DNA from: Natronoarchaeum rubrum
GTDB taxonomy: Archaea > Halobacteriota > Halobacteria > Halobacteriales > Natronoarchaeaceae
Direction: 5' to 3'
DNA length: 64,000 nucleotides
NCBI RefSeq assembly: GCF_024494695.1
Contig: NZ_JANHDP010000001.1
Location: 434,001-498,000 of the forward strand
The position numbers and the translations under genes were made by a program. Positions 9,312 to 17,867 of the stretch are shown here, in pieces (the first letter of the stretch is position 1; every line of letters begins with the position of its first letter). A model generated the notes under the pieces. The model did no database searches. It saw only the letters and a program-made list of their open reading frames with translations, and had not been told where the DNA came from.

Positions 9312-9565
9312 GGTCGTCGCTTTCGGTGCCGGACCCTAAGCCCTGTCCATCGGATGCTGCGCTGGGCGGTCCGCCGAAACGCCGTTCTCCGGATTTGATA
9401 TCGCACTGAGGGATTTACCCGTCGCTACGGCGTCGGCTCGCACCTCGGGAAATCACGCTGCGTGGCGACTACTGACGGGTCCGAGTTAGGCCTCGCGGCA
9501 CCAAACCAGCCTGCTGCGACGCCGATACGCGTGAAGTTTTGACCCGGGAGTCCCAACGGAGCGGT

Positions 9566-10837
9566 ATGTCAACTGACCAGCGGGTGATCGTCGCCGGCGC
9601 GGGCCTGTCGGGGCTCGTCGCCGCGCGGCATCTCGCGGACGCCGGCGTCGACGTCGATATCGTCGAACGCGAGGACGAGGTCGGCGGCCGCGTGCGGACG
9701 ACCCGGGAGGACGGGTTCGTGATGGATCGGGGGTTTCAGGTGCTTTTTACCGCCTATCCTGCGGCGAAGCGCGAGTTGGACTACGACGACCTGGACCTGC
9801 GCTACTACACGCCGGGCGCCTGCATCGCCCGCGAGGGCGAGCGCTCGATCCTCTCGGATCCGTTCCGCGACCGCTCGGCGCTGCTGTCCTCGGCACTCAA
9901 CACCGAGGTGTCGACGACCGACAAGCTCCGGACGCTGAAGCTCCGACGCGATCTCGCAGACAAGACGCCGACGGCGATCTTCAGCGGGAGCGATAGCTCG
10001 ATCCGCGAGTACCTCCACGGTCGGGGCTTTTCCGACCGATTCGTCGAAAACTTCGCCGCGCCGTTCTACGGCGGCATCACGCTCGATCGGTCGCTGTCGA
10101 GTTCCAGCACGGTGTTCGAGTACACCTTCAAGATGCTCTCGGAGGGCCGGATCGCGGTACCGGCCGCCGGGATGGGCGTGATCCCCGAGCAGCTCGCCCA
10201 GCACGCTCGCGAGGCCGGGGCGACGATCGCGACCGGCGAGACGGTCGATTCGGTGGACGCCGACGACGCCGAGGCGACCGTCGAGATCGGCGGCGAGACG
10301 CGATCGGCCGACGCGGTCGTCGTCGCGACCGATCCGCCGACGGCGCGCGATCTCACCGGCGTCGAGGCGATCCCGACCGAGGGCGAGGGCTGTGTCACGC
10401 AGTACTACTCGATGCCTCGCTCCGAATCGCTCGACGCCGGGAAGCGCCTGATTCTGAACGCCGGTGGCGAGGACCCGAACCACGTCGTCGTCAACTCCGA
10501 AATCGCCCCCGAACACGCGCCCGATGACCGCCACCTCGTGAGCGCGACGTTCCTCGGCGACCGCGACGAGCAGCCCGCCCGGTTCGACGACATGACGCGG
10601 CGCGCGCTGTCGTCGTGGTACCCCGAGCGCTCCTTTGCGGACTTCGAGCTGCTGGGCACCGAGCGCGTCCCGTTCTCGCAGTTCGCCCAGCCGCCGGGCA
10701 GCCTCGACGACCTGCCCGGCGTGGACGCGCCCGAGGGTCGCTGTTACCTCGCGGGCGATTACACCCGCTGGTCGTCGATCCAAGGGGCGATGGAAAGCGG
10801 GCGGGACGCCGCACAGACCGCGCTCGCCGATCTCTGA
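9566..10837 (+). CDS. FAD-dependent amine-oxidase/protoporphyrinogen-oxidase-like protein
   Basis: An N-terminal Rossmann dinucleotide motif VIVAGAGLSGLVAARHLADAG is followed by VDIVEREDEVGGRVRT, the FAD-binding GGRxRT signature of the amine-oxidase/phytoene-desaturase/HemY superfamily. A conserved RCYLAGDYTRWSSIQGAMESG near the C-terminus closes the FAD site. The 423-residue length is usual for the group, but the substrate is not determined. ATG 9566 gives MSTDQR directly before the nucleotide-binding strand, and no sensible domain lies upstream. It is monocistronic. Confidence 0.8.
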   Translation: MSTDQRVIVAGAGLSGLVAARHLADAGVDVDIVEREDEVGGRVRTTREDGFVMDRGFQVLFTAYPAAKRELDYDDLDLRYYTPGACIAREGERSILSDPFRDRSALLSSALNTEVSTTDKLRTLKLRRDLADKTPTAIFSGSDSSIREYLHGRGFSDRFVENFAAPFYGGITLDRSLSSSSTVFEYTFKMLSEGRIAVPAAGMGVIPEQLAQHAREAGATIATGETVDSVDADDAEATVEIGGETRSADAVVVATDPPTARDLTGVEAIPTEGEGCVTQYYSMPRSESLDAGKRLILNAGGEDPNHVVVNSEIAPEHAPDDRHLVSATFLGDRDEQPARFDDMTRRALSSWYPERSFADFELLGTERVPFSQFAQPPGSLDDLPGVDAPEGRCYLAGDYTRWSSIQGAMESGRDAAQTALADL

Positions 10838-10883
10838 CCGCTCCTGTGCGCCGAACGCTCGCGACCAGCGGCGCCCGCGCCGC

Positions 10884-11342
10884 TTACTCGCGTTCGAGCA
10901 GGTCCTCGTCCTCCGTCGACAGCTCGCCCGCTCGATCATCCGAGAGCGGCGCGTCTCGGCCGTCGACCGTCGCCTCGCCGTCCCCCTGTGAGAGCAACCG
11001 GTCGAGCCGGCGCTCGAACTCGGCCTCGCCGATCTCTCCGGCGGCGTACCGTCGCTTGAGCGACTCGACGGGGTCGTCGGACCGGTCGGCGGGTTCGCCG
11101 TCGGCGTCGACCGTATCGGCGTCAGTGCCGACGAGCCAGTCCGCGATCTCCTCGCCGAAGAACAACAGCAGCGGCGTGAGGAGGAACCAGCCGACGATGG
11201 GGATGCTCGTGACCAGCAGTTCCGCCAGCACCTCGGGGAGCACCGCGCCGCTCACAGCAACCAGCGACGTCAGCGGGAGGGTCACGATGGCGACGACCAG
11301 CCAGAGCTTCTCGGCCACGAACTCGTGGCTCACATCGACCAT
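10884..11342 (-). CDS. membrane protein with C-terminal SHOCT domain
   Basis: This 152-residue protein has two hydrophobic segments (about residues 12-35 and 40-63), an acidic linker, and the short SHOCT helical hairpin DPVESLKRRYAAGEIGEAEFERRLDRLL. SHOCT modules are thought to mediate oligomerisation, and many haloarchaeal membrane proteins carry one. The function is unknown. It is convergent with the flavoprotein gene and lies downstream of the phosphoesterase on the same strand. Confidence 0.75.
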   Translation of the reverse strand: MVDVSHEFVAEKLWLVVAIVTLPLTSLVAVSGAVLPEVLAELLVTSIPIVGWFLLTPLLLFFGEEIADWLVGTDADTVDADGEPADRSDDPVESLKRRYAAGEIGEAEFERRLDRLLSQGDGEATVDGRDAPLSDDRAGELSTEDEDLLERE

Positions 11343-11423
11343 GTGTGGCGCTCTCTCGCGTAGACAGTAACTACTGACGGTGCCAGAGGGGCGTTCGCTC
11401 CCGCTCGGCGCCGACGATCCGGA

Positions 11424-12146
11424 TCACAGCATCGACCGAAGCTCGTCGAGCGGCGGGAACCAGAACGTCTCCGCGGCGTCGTCGTCGCGAACGACCGGCC
11501 GGAACGCGCCGGCGCGATCGAGCAGCGGCGACTGGAACCGGTCGCGCCGGGCGCGGTTCACGAGCGTCCCCGGCGCGAGGCGGGTGAAGGCGGGGAGTAC
11601 CAGCACGTCGGCGCCGTCGCGGACGCCCTCGCCGTAGAGATAGCAGGGGCGACGCCGCCCCTCGATCTCGATCGCGGGGTGGTCGTGCCCGCAGACGTAC
11701 AGTTCGGCGTCGGCGTCCGGCCGCTCGTGGCCGTGCAGGACGAGGGCGTCGGCGCCGGGAAGCCGCCGTTCGGCGCCGACGCTCCCGACGCGCTCGCCCG
11801 CGGGCCCCTCGACGACGGCGTCGAGCATCGTATCGTGGTTTCCCGCGACGAGCGAGCACTCGGCGCCGGCGTCCGCGACGGCGTCCGCGAGGTCGCCGAC
11901 GGTCCGTTCGACGCCGTCGGAGAGGCTGTCGAAGGAGTGGAGCAGATCGCCCGCGACGACGAACTCGCTCGGTTCGAACGTCGCCAGCAGATCGTCGATC
12001 CGGTCGAGCAGGTCGTCGCGCTCGCCCAGCGGGAGTTCGACGTTCGAGCGTTCGTCCCGGCCGACGTGCAGGTCCGCGCAGACGAGCGCGTCGGCGTCGG
12101 GGAGATAGACGGCGCGATCGCGAAACTCGGCGTCGAGCGCGGCCAT
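11424..12146 (-). CDS. calcineurin-like metallophosphoesterase
   Basis: All five metal-ligand motifs of the family are present in order: DLHVG (25-29), GDLLH (66-70), GNHD (102-105), HGH (138-140) and GHDH (153-156). The 240-residue protein belongs to the small archaeal phosphoesterase group related to the SbcD/Mre11 nuclease domain; the substrate is unknown. Its ATG follows the archaeosortase stop codon directly, so the two genes are very likely cotranscribed. Whether that pairing is functional is unknown. Confidence 0.85.
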   Translation of the reverse strand: MAALDAEFRDRAVYLPDADALVCADLHVGRDERSNVELPLGERDDLLDRIDDLLATFEPSEFVVAGDLLHSFDSLSDGVERTVGDLADAVADAGAECSLVAGNHDTMLDAVVEGPAGERVGSVGAERRLPGADALVLHGHERPDADAELYVCGHDHPAIEIEGRRRPCYLYGEGVRDGADVLVLPAFTRLAPGTLVNRARRDRFQSPLLDRAGAFRPVVRDDDAAETFWFPPLDELRSML

Positions 12147-13118
12147 TCAGTCGTCGCTCGCGGCGTCGTCGACGACAGCCTCTGCGGGCCCGTTTCCGTC
12201 GGACGCCGCGGACGGGCCGAGCTCCGACCGGAGGTCGTACTCCGTGCCGGTCAGCACGAACAGGATCTCGTCGAGGACGGCGAACAGCTCGGGGAGCACG
12301 CGGACGATCAGCAGCGTGATGCCGACGAGCGCGACCACCGACAGCGTCTGCGAGATCAGGTGATGCGAGACGTAGAACGAGGTCACCATGCTCTCGCCCG
12401 CGAGCGTGTCGGTGATCGAGTGGAAGATCGGGTAGTCGAACCAGCCCAGCGGCGCCGCCAGGCCGACGAACACGTTTCGCCCCAGATTCGCCACCCAGAT
12501 GACGCTCACGGCGATCGCGAACGCCTTGGCCTTCCGGGCGAGGGGCGCGCGCACCGCCATGATGGCGCCGCCGAAGATCGAGATGCTACCGATCCCGGTA
12601 CACGAGAGAACGATATACGTCGAGTACCCCTCGAACGCGAAGCGACTCTGGTAGCCGTTCGCGCCGGTCTCGATGCCCGGCGAGTAGCCGAGCAGCTCCA
12701 TCCCGAAGTGAGCCTGCCGGGCGACCGACTCGATGAGGACCGTCTTGACGACCGGGATCGTCATCGCGGGCAGGTACAGCAGCCCCATCATCGCGACCGC
12801 CCTGGAGAGTATCAGCAGCGAGTCGCGCCCGGAGTACAGCAGGTACGCCGCGTACAGCGACAGCGGCACCCCCACGAAGCTCAGCGCGGCTTCGAGAATG
12901 CTCTTGGCGTCGAGGTAGAAGTACGGCACCATCAGCAGCCAGAACACGCCGAACACGACCCACGCCGCGGCACCGCTGGTCCTGGCGGCGCGCGTCCGGT
13001 CGGTCAGTTCGAGCGCTGCGGTCGCGAGGAAGGCGGCGATGGCGGCCCAGACGAACAGGTTTCTGGTTCCCGTCGCCCAGATCGCCTCGGTCGCGAGCGG
13101 GGACGCAAGCGTCGTCAC
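12147..13118 (-). CDS. artA: archaeosortase A (PGF-CTERM processing transpeptidase)
   Basis: Integral membrane enzyme with about eight transmembrane helices that recognises C-terminal PGF-CTERM anchors on exported proteins and couples cleavage to prenyl-lipid attachment. Family residues seen with the GTG start at 13118 are Cys173 in VLSCTGIG, Arg214 in NLGRNVF, and His252-His253 in FYVSHHLIS; the spacing matches the exosortase/archaeosortase triad. The GTG at 13118 is chosen over the in-frame TTG at 13130 because a TATA-like TTTATTTCG lies about 25 bases upstream. The C-terminal 45 residues are acidic and cytosolic. No PGF-CTERM substrate gene is in the window. Confidence 0.88.
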   Translation of the reverse strand: MTTLASPLATEAIWATGTRNLFVWAAIAAFLATAALELTDRTRAARTSGAAAWVVFGVFWLLMVPYFYLDAKSILEAALSFVGVPLSLYAAYLLYSGRDSLLILSRAVAMMGLLYLPAMTIPVVKTVLIESVARQAHFGMELLGYSPGIETGANGYQSRFAFEGYSTYIVLSCTGIGSISIFGGAIMAVRAPLARKAKAFAIAVSVIWVANLGRNVFVGLAAPLGWFDYPIFHSITDTLAGESMVTSFYVSHHLISQTLSVVALVGITLLIVRVLPELFAVLDEILFVLTGTEYDLRSELGPSAASDGNGPAEAVVDDAASDD

Positions 13119-13180
13119 GTCCGGAGGCAAGCGCTATCGAAATAAAGAGCTATCGGCATCGCGTGCACCTTCCGCCAGAT

Positions 13181-13276
13181 CGTCGGTGTCGCTCGCCCGT
13201 CCGTCGGCGTCGCTCGCCCGTCCGTCGGCGTCGCCCGCGCCGTCCGTCGGCGTCGCCCACTCCGTCAGTCGGCGTG
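13181..13276. repeat. short tandem repeat, about 21-bp unit, four to five copies
   Basis: Imperfect copies of CGTCCGTCGGCGTCGC plus five variable bases run between the archaeosortase gene and the J-domain gene, the last copies extending into the J-domain stop and final codons. The unit length is a multiple of three. It looks like slippage-generated sequence; no function is apparent. Confidence 0.6.
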
Positions 13277-13861
13277 CTCCCGCGCGGTGTCGTAGGCCTC
13301 GCGGATGCGCCGGAACTCGTCCTCGTCGCCGCCCTGATCCGGATGCACTTCCTTGACCCGCCGGCGATACGCACGTCGCACCTCGCTGACGTCCGCGCTC
13401 GCGGGCAGCCCCAGCGCCGCGAACGCCGTCGCGACGCCGGCGTCGGCGTCCGACTCGGTCGCGATCTCGGGCGTCTCGAAAGGGAGTCGCGATCCGAGGT
13501 GCCCGCCCGGAAGCTCGTGCTCGACGAGGACGGGATCGGTATCGGTCGCGCGCAGCCGGAAGAACACTCTGGCGTTGAACGTCACTGCCACGTCGCGCTC
13601 GGGGAGGTAGAACTCGACGTCGTGGCCCTCGACGGTCGTCCCTTCGACGAAGCGCTCGTCGATCGCTTCGAGGTAGTGGCGGATCTCAGCGAGGCGTCGC
13701 TCGGCGCCCTCGCGCTCGGGTGACCCGCCGCTGTCGTCCTCCAGACGCGGGAACGCGCGCTGGCCCGCGACGAACGCCAGCGCGATCAGCAACGAGGACG
13801 CCGCTGCGAGCCCCAGCCCGAGAAGTAACCACTCCGGTAGCTCCGCGATCGCTCCCCACAC
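13265..13861 (-). CDS. membrane-anchored J-domain (DnaJ-like) protein
   Basis: An N-terminal transmembrane helix (residues 10-33) is followed by a cytosolic acidic domain of unknown type (50-135) and a C-terminal J domain with HPD motif at 173-175 (RRRVKEVHPDQGGDEDEF). The J domain stimulates Hsp70 (DnaK) ATPase, so the protein would recruit DnaK to the membrane. Placing the J domain at the C-terminus behind a membrane anchor is a pattern common in haloarchaeal genomes. No dnaK is nearby. Confidence 0.8.
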   Translation of the reverse strand: MWGAIAELPEWLLLGLGLAAASSLLIALAFVAGQRAFPRLEDDSGGSPEREGAERRLAEIRHYLEAIDERFVEGTTVEGHDVEFYLPERDVAVTFNARVFFRLRATDTDPVLVEHELPGGHLGSRLPFETPEIATESDADAGVATAFAALGLPASADVSEVRRAYRRRVKEVHPDQGGDEDEFRRIREAYDTAREHAD

Positions 13862-13965
13862 AACGCCTTCTCGTTAGGGATCGACGGTAATGAAATTCCC
13901 GGGACGACCCCGCATATGATGGCCGAAACACTCAACCCTACGCTTCCCTGACAGACGGATAGACC

Positions 13966-14943
13966 GTGCGACGCCGAACCCTCCTCGGCGCACTGGCCGG
14001 CGCGACCGCCGCGACGGCTGGCTGCGCTCAGCTCTCCGACACCGTCGACCGCGCGACCGAAGGCTCCAAGATCGAGAACCTCGCGAACGGCCACCCGTGG
14101 GACGGGGACACGATCGTCATCGGCGTCGCGTACGCCGACGGCGTCGAGCGACGGGAGAACTTCCCCGAACTGATCGAGACGTCCGCGGCGTTCTGGGAGG
14201 AACACGACGAGCAGTACGTGGACTACGAGGTCGAGTACGACCTCGATCCCGACGCCGACGACCCCGATGTCAGCGTGACGCTCGTCGACGAGATCACGAC
14301 CTGTCACCGGAGCGACGACGAGTACATGGTCGTCGGCTGCGCGCCGCTGATCACCGACGATGCTCCCGACACCGCGTCGGTCCAGATCAAGAAGGGCTAC
14401 TCCGACGACCTCACCCAGACCACGATCACCCACGAACTGGGCCACACGCTCGGGCTGGGCCACGACGACGCCCCCCAGGAGATCATGTCCAGCGACCCCG
14501 CCGACCGGATTCCCAACTACGAGACCCGGCGCGCGATCCACGAGGCCTATCTCGCGGGAATCCGTTCTTTCAACGAGGGGAGCGAGCATCTGCAGGCGGC
14601 CGACGACGCGCGGTCCGAGGAGAACTGGACGGCCGCGAGCGACGAGTTCGCGAGCGCCGCCGACGAGTACGACGCCGCCGTCAGCTCGTTCGGCAACGCG
14701 GCGTCGGAGTCGGACGATATCGAGGCTGACGGTGCCGTGGACATCTGCGCGGACGCCGAAGCGAAAGCCGCGCACCTCCGCAGCGCAGCCGAGGCGTGGA
14801 GCGAGGCTGCGACGGCGCGCAGCAACGGAAACTACGTCCGGGCTGAACGGCGACGCGAGGCGGCTCGCGAGCACCACGAGAAAGCGGATTCGCACACGAT
14901 CGAGGACAGCGACGCGCTCGCCGTCGAACTCGGCCTGCAGTGA
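13966..14943 (+). CDS. Tat lipoprotein with matrixin-type zinc metalloprotease motif
   Basis: The GTG start gives a Tat signal RRRTLLGAL and lipobox ATAGC (Cys20), indicating export and lipid anchoring. Residues 45-180 form a compact protease-like domain with the metzincin motif HELGHTLGLGH (156-166) and a nearby methionine in EIMSS that could form the Met-turn. Two cysteines (113, 125) could pair outside the cell. The remaining 140 residues are Ala/Glu-rich helix, probably coiled coil. The family resembles archaemetzincin/matrixin-like peptidases; substrate unknown. It is monocistronic, divergent from the J-domain gene. Confidence 0.75.
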   Translation: MRRRTLLGALAGATAATAGCAQLSDTVDRATEGSKIENLANGHPWDGDTIVIGVAYADGVERRENFPELIETSAAFWEEHDEQYVDYEVEYDLDPDADDPDVSVTLVDEITTCHRSDDEYMVVGCAPLITDDAPDTASVQIKKGYSDDLTQTTITHELGHTLGLGHDDAPQEIMSSDPADRIPNYETRRAIHEAYLAGIRSFNEGSEHLQAADDARSEENWTAASDEFASAADEYDAAVSSFGNAASESDDIEADGAVDICADAEAKAAHLRSAAEAWSEAATARSNGNYVRAERRREAAREHHEKADSHTIEDSDALAVELGLQ

Positions 14944-15101
14944 GCCGGCTGTGCATCGGCGTCGAGACGCCGAGTCGGCCGCTTCGATGCCCCAGTAACC
15001 GCTTCGGTGCCGCCGTGACCGCTTCGATGCCGTCTCTCGGCTTCACGCTGCGACGCCGCCATTCCGCAACTACTGTTACGGATGCCCGCCGAGCGTAGCG
15101 C

Positions 15102-16127
15102 ATGACTACGTCGAGCGCTCCCGGCAAGGTGTACCTGTTCGGGGAGCACGCGGTCGTCTACGGCGAGCCGGCGGTGCCCTGCGCGATCGAGCGCCGGGCG
15201 CGCGTCACCGTCGAGCGCCGCGACGACGAACTGTTGCGCGTCCACGCGGACGACCTTTCGCTGGACGGCTTCACCGTCGAGTACAGCGGCACGTCCGAGT
15301 CCAAGCCCGACGTGGCGGTCTCGGAGTCGCTGATCGACGCCGCGATGGGCTACGTCGACGCCGCCGTCGAGCAGGCTCGCGAGGCCGTCGCCGAGGAACG
15401 CGGCGAGGACGTCTCGGACGTCGGCTTCGACATCACGATCGAGAGCGACATCCCGCTGGGCGCCGGGCTCGGCTCCTCGGCGGCGGTCACGGTCGCGGGG
15501 ATCGACGCCGCGGCACGCGAACTCGGCGTCGAGCTATCGCCCGCGACGGTCGCCGATCGGGCGTTCCGGGCCGAGTACGACGTTCAGGAGGGCGAGGCCT
15601 CGCGCGCGGACACGTTCTGCTCGGCGATGGGCGGCGCGGTCCGCGTCGAGGGCGACGACTGCCGCCGGATCGAGGCGCCGGACCTGCCGATCGTCGTCGG
15701 CTTCGACGGCGGCGCCGGCGACACGGGCGCGCTCGTCGCCGGCGTCCGAAAGCTCCGCGAGGAGTACGGCTTCGCCGCCGACACGATCGAGGCGGTCGGC
15801 GACATCGTCCGCGAGGGCGAACAGGCGCTGGCCGACGGCAACGTCGCCGAGCTGGGCCGACTGATGGACTTCAACCACGGGCTGCTGGAGGCGCTGGGCG
15901 TCTCCTCGCGCTCGCTCGATCGGATGGTGTGGGCCGCGCGCGACGCCGGCGCCGAGGGCGCGAAGCTGACCGGCGCCGGCGGCGGGGGCTGCGTCGTCGC
16001 GCTCGACGAGACCGACGAGACGCGCACCGCGCTCCGGTTCACGCCGGGCTGCGAGGAGGCGTTCCGCGCCGAACTCGACCGGGACGGCGTGCGCGTCGAG
16101 CAGGCCCCGAGCGAGGAGGGCGCCTGA
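15102..16127 (+). CDS. mvk: mevalonate kinase
   Basis: GHMP-family kinase phosphorylating mevalonate to mevalonate 5-phosphate in the archaeal isoprenoid pathway. Seen: the N-terminal substrate motif APGKVYLFGEH (6-16), the ATP-binding loop PLGAGLGSSAA (118-128), RADTFCSAMGG with the catalytic Asp, and motif 3 KLTGAGGGGC. The 341-residue length is normal. The gene ends one base before isopentenyl phosphate kinase, forming a two-gene operon for consecutive parts of the archaeal mevalonate route. Confidence 0.95.
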   Translation: MTTSSAPGKVYLFGEHAVVYGEPAVPCAIERRARVTVERRDDELLRVHADDLSLDGFTVEYSGTSESKPDVAVSESLIDAAMGYVDAAVEQAREAVAEERGEDVSDVGFDITIESDIPLGAGLGSSAAVTVAGIDAAARELGVELSPATVADRAFRAEYDVQEGEASRADTFCSAMGGAVRVEGDDCRRIEAPDLPIVVGFDGGAGDTGALVAGVRKLREEYGFAADTIEAVGDIVREGEQALADGNVAELGRLMDFNHGLLEALGVSSRSLDRMVWAARDAGAEGAKLTGAGGGGCVVALDETDETRTALRFTPGCEEAFRAELDRDGVRVEQAPSEEGA

Positions 16128-16128
16128 G

Positions 16129-16917
16129 ATGGCGACCGTCCTCAAGCTCGGCGGTAGCGTCGTCACCGAGAAAGACCGCGACGAGACGGTCGACGGCCCG
16201 GCGCTCGACCGCGCGGCGGCGGCCGTCGCGGCGGCCCGCTCGGGCGCGGGGACCAACGGCGGTGGAGGGACGAACGGCGCCGTCGACGACCTCGTAGTCG
16301 TTCACGGCGGCGGGAGCTTCGGTCACCCGAACGCGGCGGAGTGGGGCGTTACGACCGAGGAGGGAACCGACGACGCCGACGGCGTGCTGGCGATCCACGG
16401 CGCGATGACGACGCTGAACAAGTTCGTCCTCCGGCGCCTGCGCGACGAGGGCGTCCCGGCAGTGCCGGTCCACCCGCTGTCGACGGCCCATCGTGACGCC
16501 GACGCCGAACTCACCTTGCCCACGGGACAGGTCCGAACCCTGCTCGACGAGGGGTTCGTCCCCGTGCTCCACGGCGACGTGATCGCCCACGCGGGCGAGG
16601 GCGTCACCGTGCTGAGCGGCGACGAGATCGTCGCCGAGCTCGCCGACCAGTTGCGGGCCGACCGCGTCGGCGTCTGCTCGACCGTTCCGGGCGTGCTCGA
16701 CGCCGACGACGCCGTCATTTCCGAAATCGGATCCTTCGAGGACGTCGCCGACGTGCTCGGCGGGAGCGACGCTACGGACGTTTCGGGCGGCATGGCGGGG
16801 AAAGTCAGGGAGTTGCTCGCACTCGACGCGCCCGCCTCGATCTTCGATCTCGACGCGCTGTCGGCATTTCTGTCGGGCGAGCGCCCGGGGACGACGGTAC
16901 GGGGCGACGCCGACTGA
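16129..16917 (+). CDS. ipk: isopentenyl phosphate kinase
   Basis: Amino-acid-kinase-fold enzyme converting isopentenyl phosphate to IPP, the last phosphorylation of the archaeal mevalonate pathway. Motifs: LKLGGSVVTEK at the N-terminus, VVHGGGSFGHP with the catalytic histidine (His65), and DVSGGMAGKV near the C-terminus. A Gly/Thr/Asn-rich insertion GAGTNGGGGTNGA (39-51) contains an internal duplication between helix and strand. It follows mvk after one base and is surely cotranscribed. Confidence 0.93.
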   Translation: MATVLKLGGSVVTEKDRDETVDGPALDRAAAAVAAARSGAGTNGGGGTNGAVDDLVVVHGGGSFGHPNAAEWGVTTEEGTDDADGVLAIHGAMTTLNKFVLRRLRDEGVPAVPVHPLSTAHRDADAELTLPTGQVRTLLDEGFVPVLHGDVIAHAGEGVTVLSGDEIVAELADQLRADRVGVCSTVPGVLDADDAVISEIGSFEDVADVLGGSDATDVSGGMAGKVRELLALDAPASIFDLDALSAFLSGERPGTTVRGDAD

Positions 16918-16946
16918 CGGTACCAGACGGCGGCGTCAGCGACGAG

Positions 16947-17552
16947 TTAGCGCTCCTCCGATTCGTCCGGGAGGTACGACTCCAGGGGTTCGGGCGCGAC
17001 CTCAGCGACGACTGGCGCGAGGTCGGGCAGGCGCTTTCTGACCGCGGCGTACACCGCCGAAACCGCGAGCGCCGCGGCGACGAGCAGATCGAAAGGGCCG
17101 TCGAGCACGACCCACAGCGGGACGCCGAGCGCCAGGCCGAACGCGAAGTCCTCCGGCGCGCCGTCGTATCGGATCCAGCGGCGGGGGCTGCGCCAGCGCC
17201 CGCGGTAGTGGTCGTAGACAGCCCGGTCCGAGGTTCCCTTCCACGGTCGGAGTTCCAGGCCGCCGCCGAAGGCGTCCATCCGACAGTGGACCGCGGCTGC
17301 GAGCAGGAAGAGTGCGAGCGCGACCGTCGCCGGCGTCGGGGCGACTGCGGCGAGCCCGAGCGCGGGGACCGCGAGCGCGGCGAAGTACACCGGAAAGTGC
17401 AGCGTCCGCCGGTGAGCGGTGTACATATCCGCGTCGGGGAACGCGCCGCCGATCGCACCGCCGGCGAGCGCGGGTACCCCCAGTTCGGGGGCGACGGCGA
17501 GCACGGGCGTCGCCAGCGCCAGCCCGACCAGCACGTGGGTCGTCAGCATCAT
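16947..17552 (-). CDS. membrane-bound metal-dependent hydrolase (YdjM/DUF457-like)
   Basis: The 201-residue protein has four to five transmembrane helices and the family signature HVLVG near the N-terminus, GGAFPDAD followed by HRRTLHFP, and a later CRMDAFGGG segment, all offering metal-binding His/Asp residues. Members are annotated as membrane-bound metal-dependent hydrolases of unknown substrate. It lies on the opposite strand between ipk and the RNase J gene, separating two isoprenoid segments. Confidence 0.75.
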   Translation of the reverse strand: MMLTTHVLVGLALATPVLAVAPELGVPALAGGAIGGAFPDADMYTAHRRTLHFPVYFAALAVPALGLAAVAPTPATVALALFLLAAAVHCRMDAFGGGLELRPWKGTSDRAVYDHYRGRWRSPRRWIRYDGAPEDFAFGLALGVPLWVVLDGPFDLLVAAALAVSAVYAAVRKRLPDLAPVVAEVAPEPLESYLPDESEER

Positions 17553-17676
17553 GTGGTCACTCGAAGGGGCCTCGATACATTAAGCACGTCGCCGCAGACG
17601 CCCGACCACGGGCCCTGATCGGCCGGAATCGTCGGCGGGATGCGTCCTCCCGACGGTGCGAGCCGTATGCCACGCC

Positions 17677-17684
17677 TTTTTAAA
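17677..17684 (+). promoter_or_regulatory. TATA box for the RNase J-idsA transcript
   Basis: TTTTTAAA, a canonical haloarchaeal TATA element, lies 184 bases before the RNase J ATG. A start about 25-30 bases downstream would yield a leader of roughly 160 nucleotides, unusual in a region where other promoters imply leaderless mRNAs. Confidence 0.6.
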
Positions 17685-17705
17685 CCATGAGCGCATAGTG
17701 TCCTA

Positions 17706-17867
17706 CAACACGACCCGCGGGTAGTGGCGTGCGTCCGACGGACGCGCGCTGCGGGCGGGTGCGCGGCCGACGTGCTGCAAGACGCCGGGGTCAGCGTTCC
17801 CGTTATTCGTGGGTGTTTCCGTGAGCGCATCGCCACCGCAACGTGGCTTTGAATGCTCGGATCAACT
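17706..17867 (+). promoter_or_regulatory. structured 5' leader candidate of the RNase J mRNA
   Basis: The predicted leader contains a strong hairpin: 17727-17736 (GCGTGCGTCC) pairs with 17740-17749 (GGACGCGCGC), ten pairs including one G-U around a three-base loop, enclosed by ACCCGC/GCGGGT (17713-17718 with 17755-17760). About 100 further bases without a credible reading frame precede the ATG. A role in autoregulation by RNase J or as an independent small RNA is inference. Confidence 0.4.
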
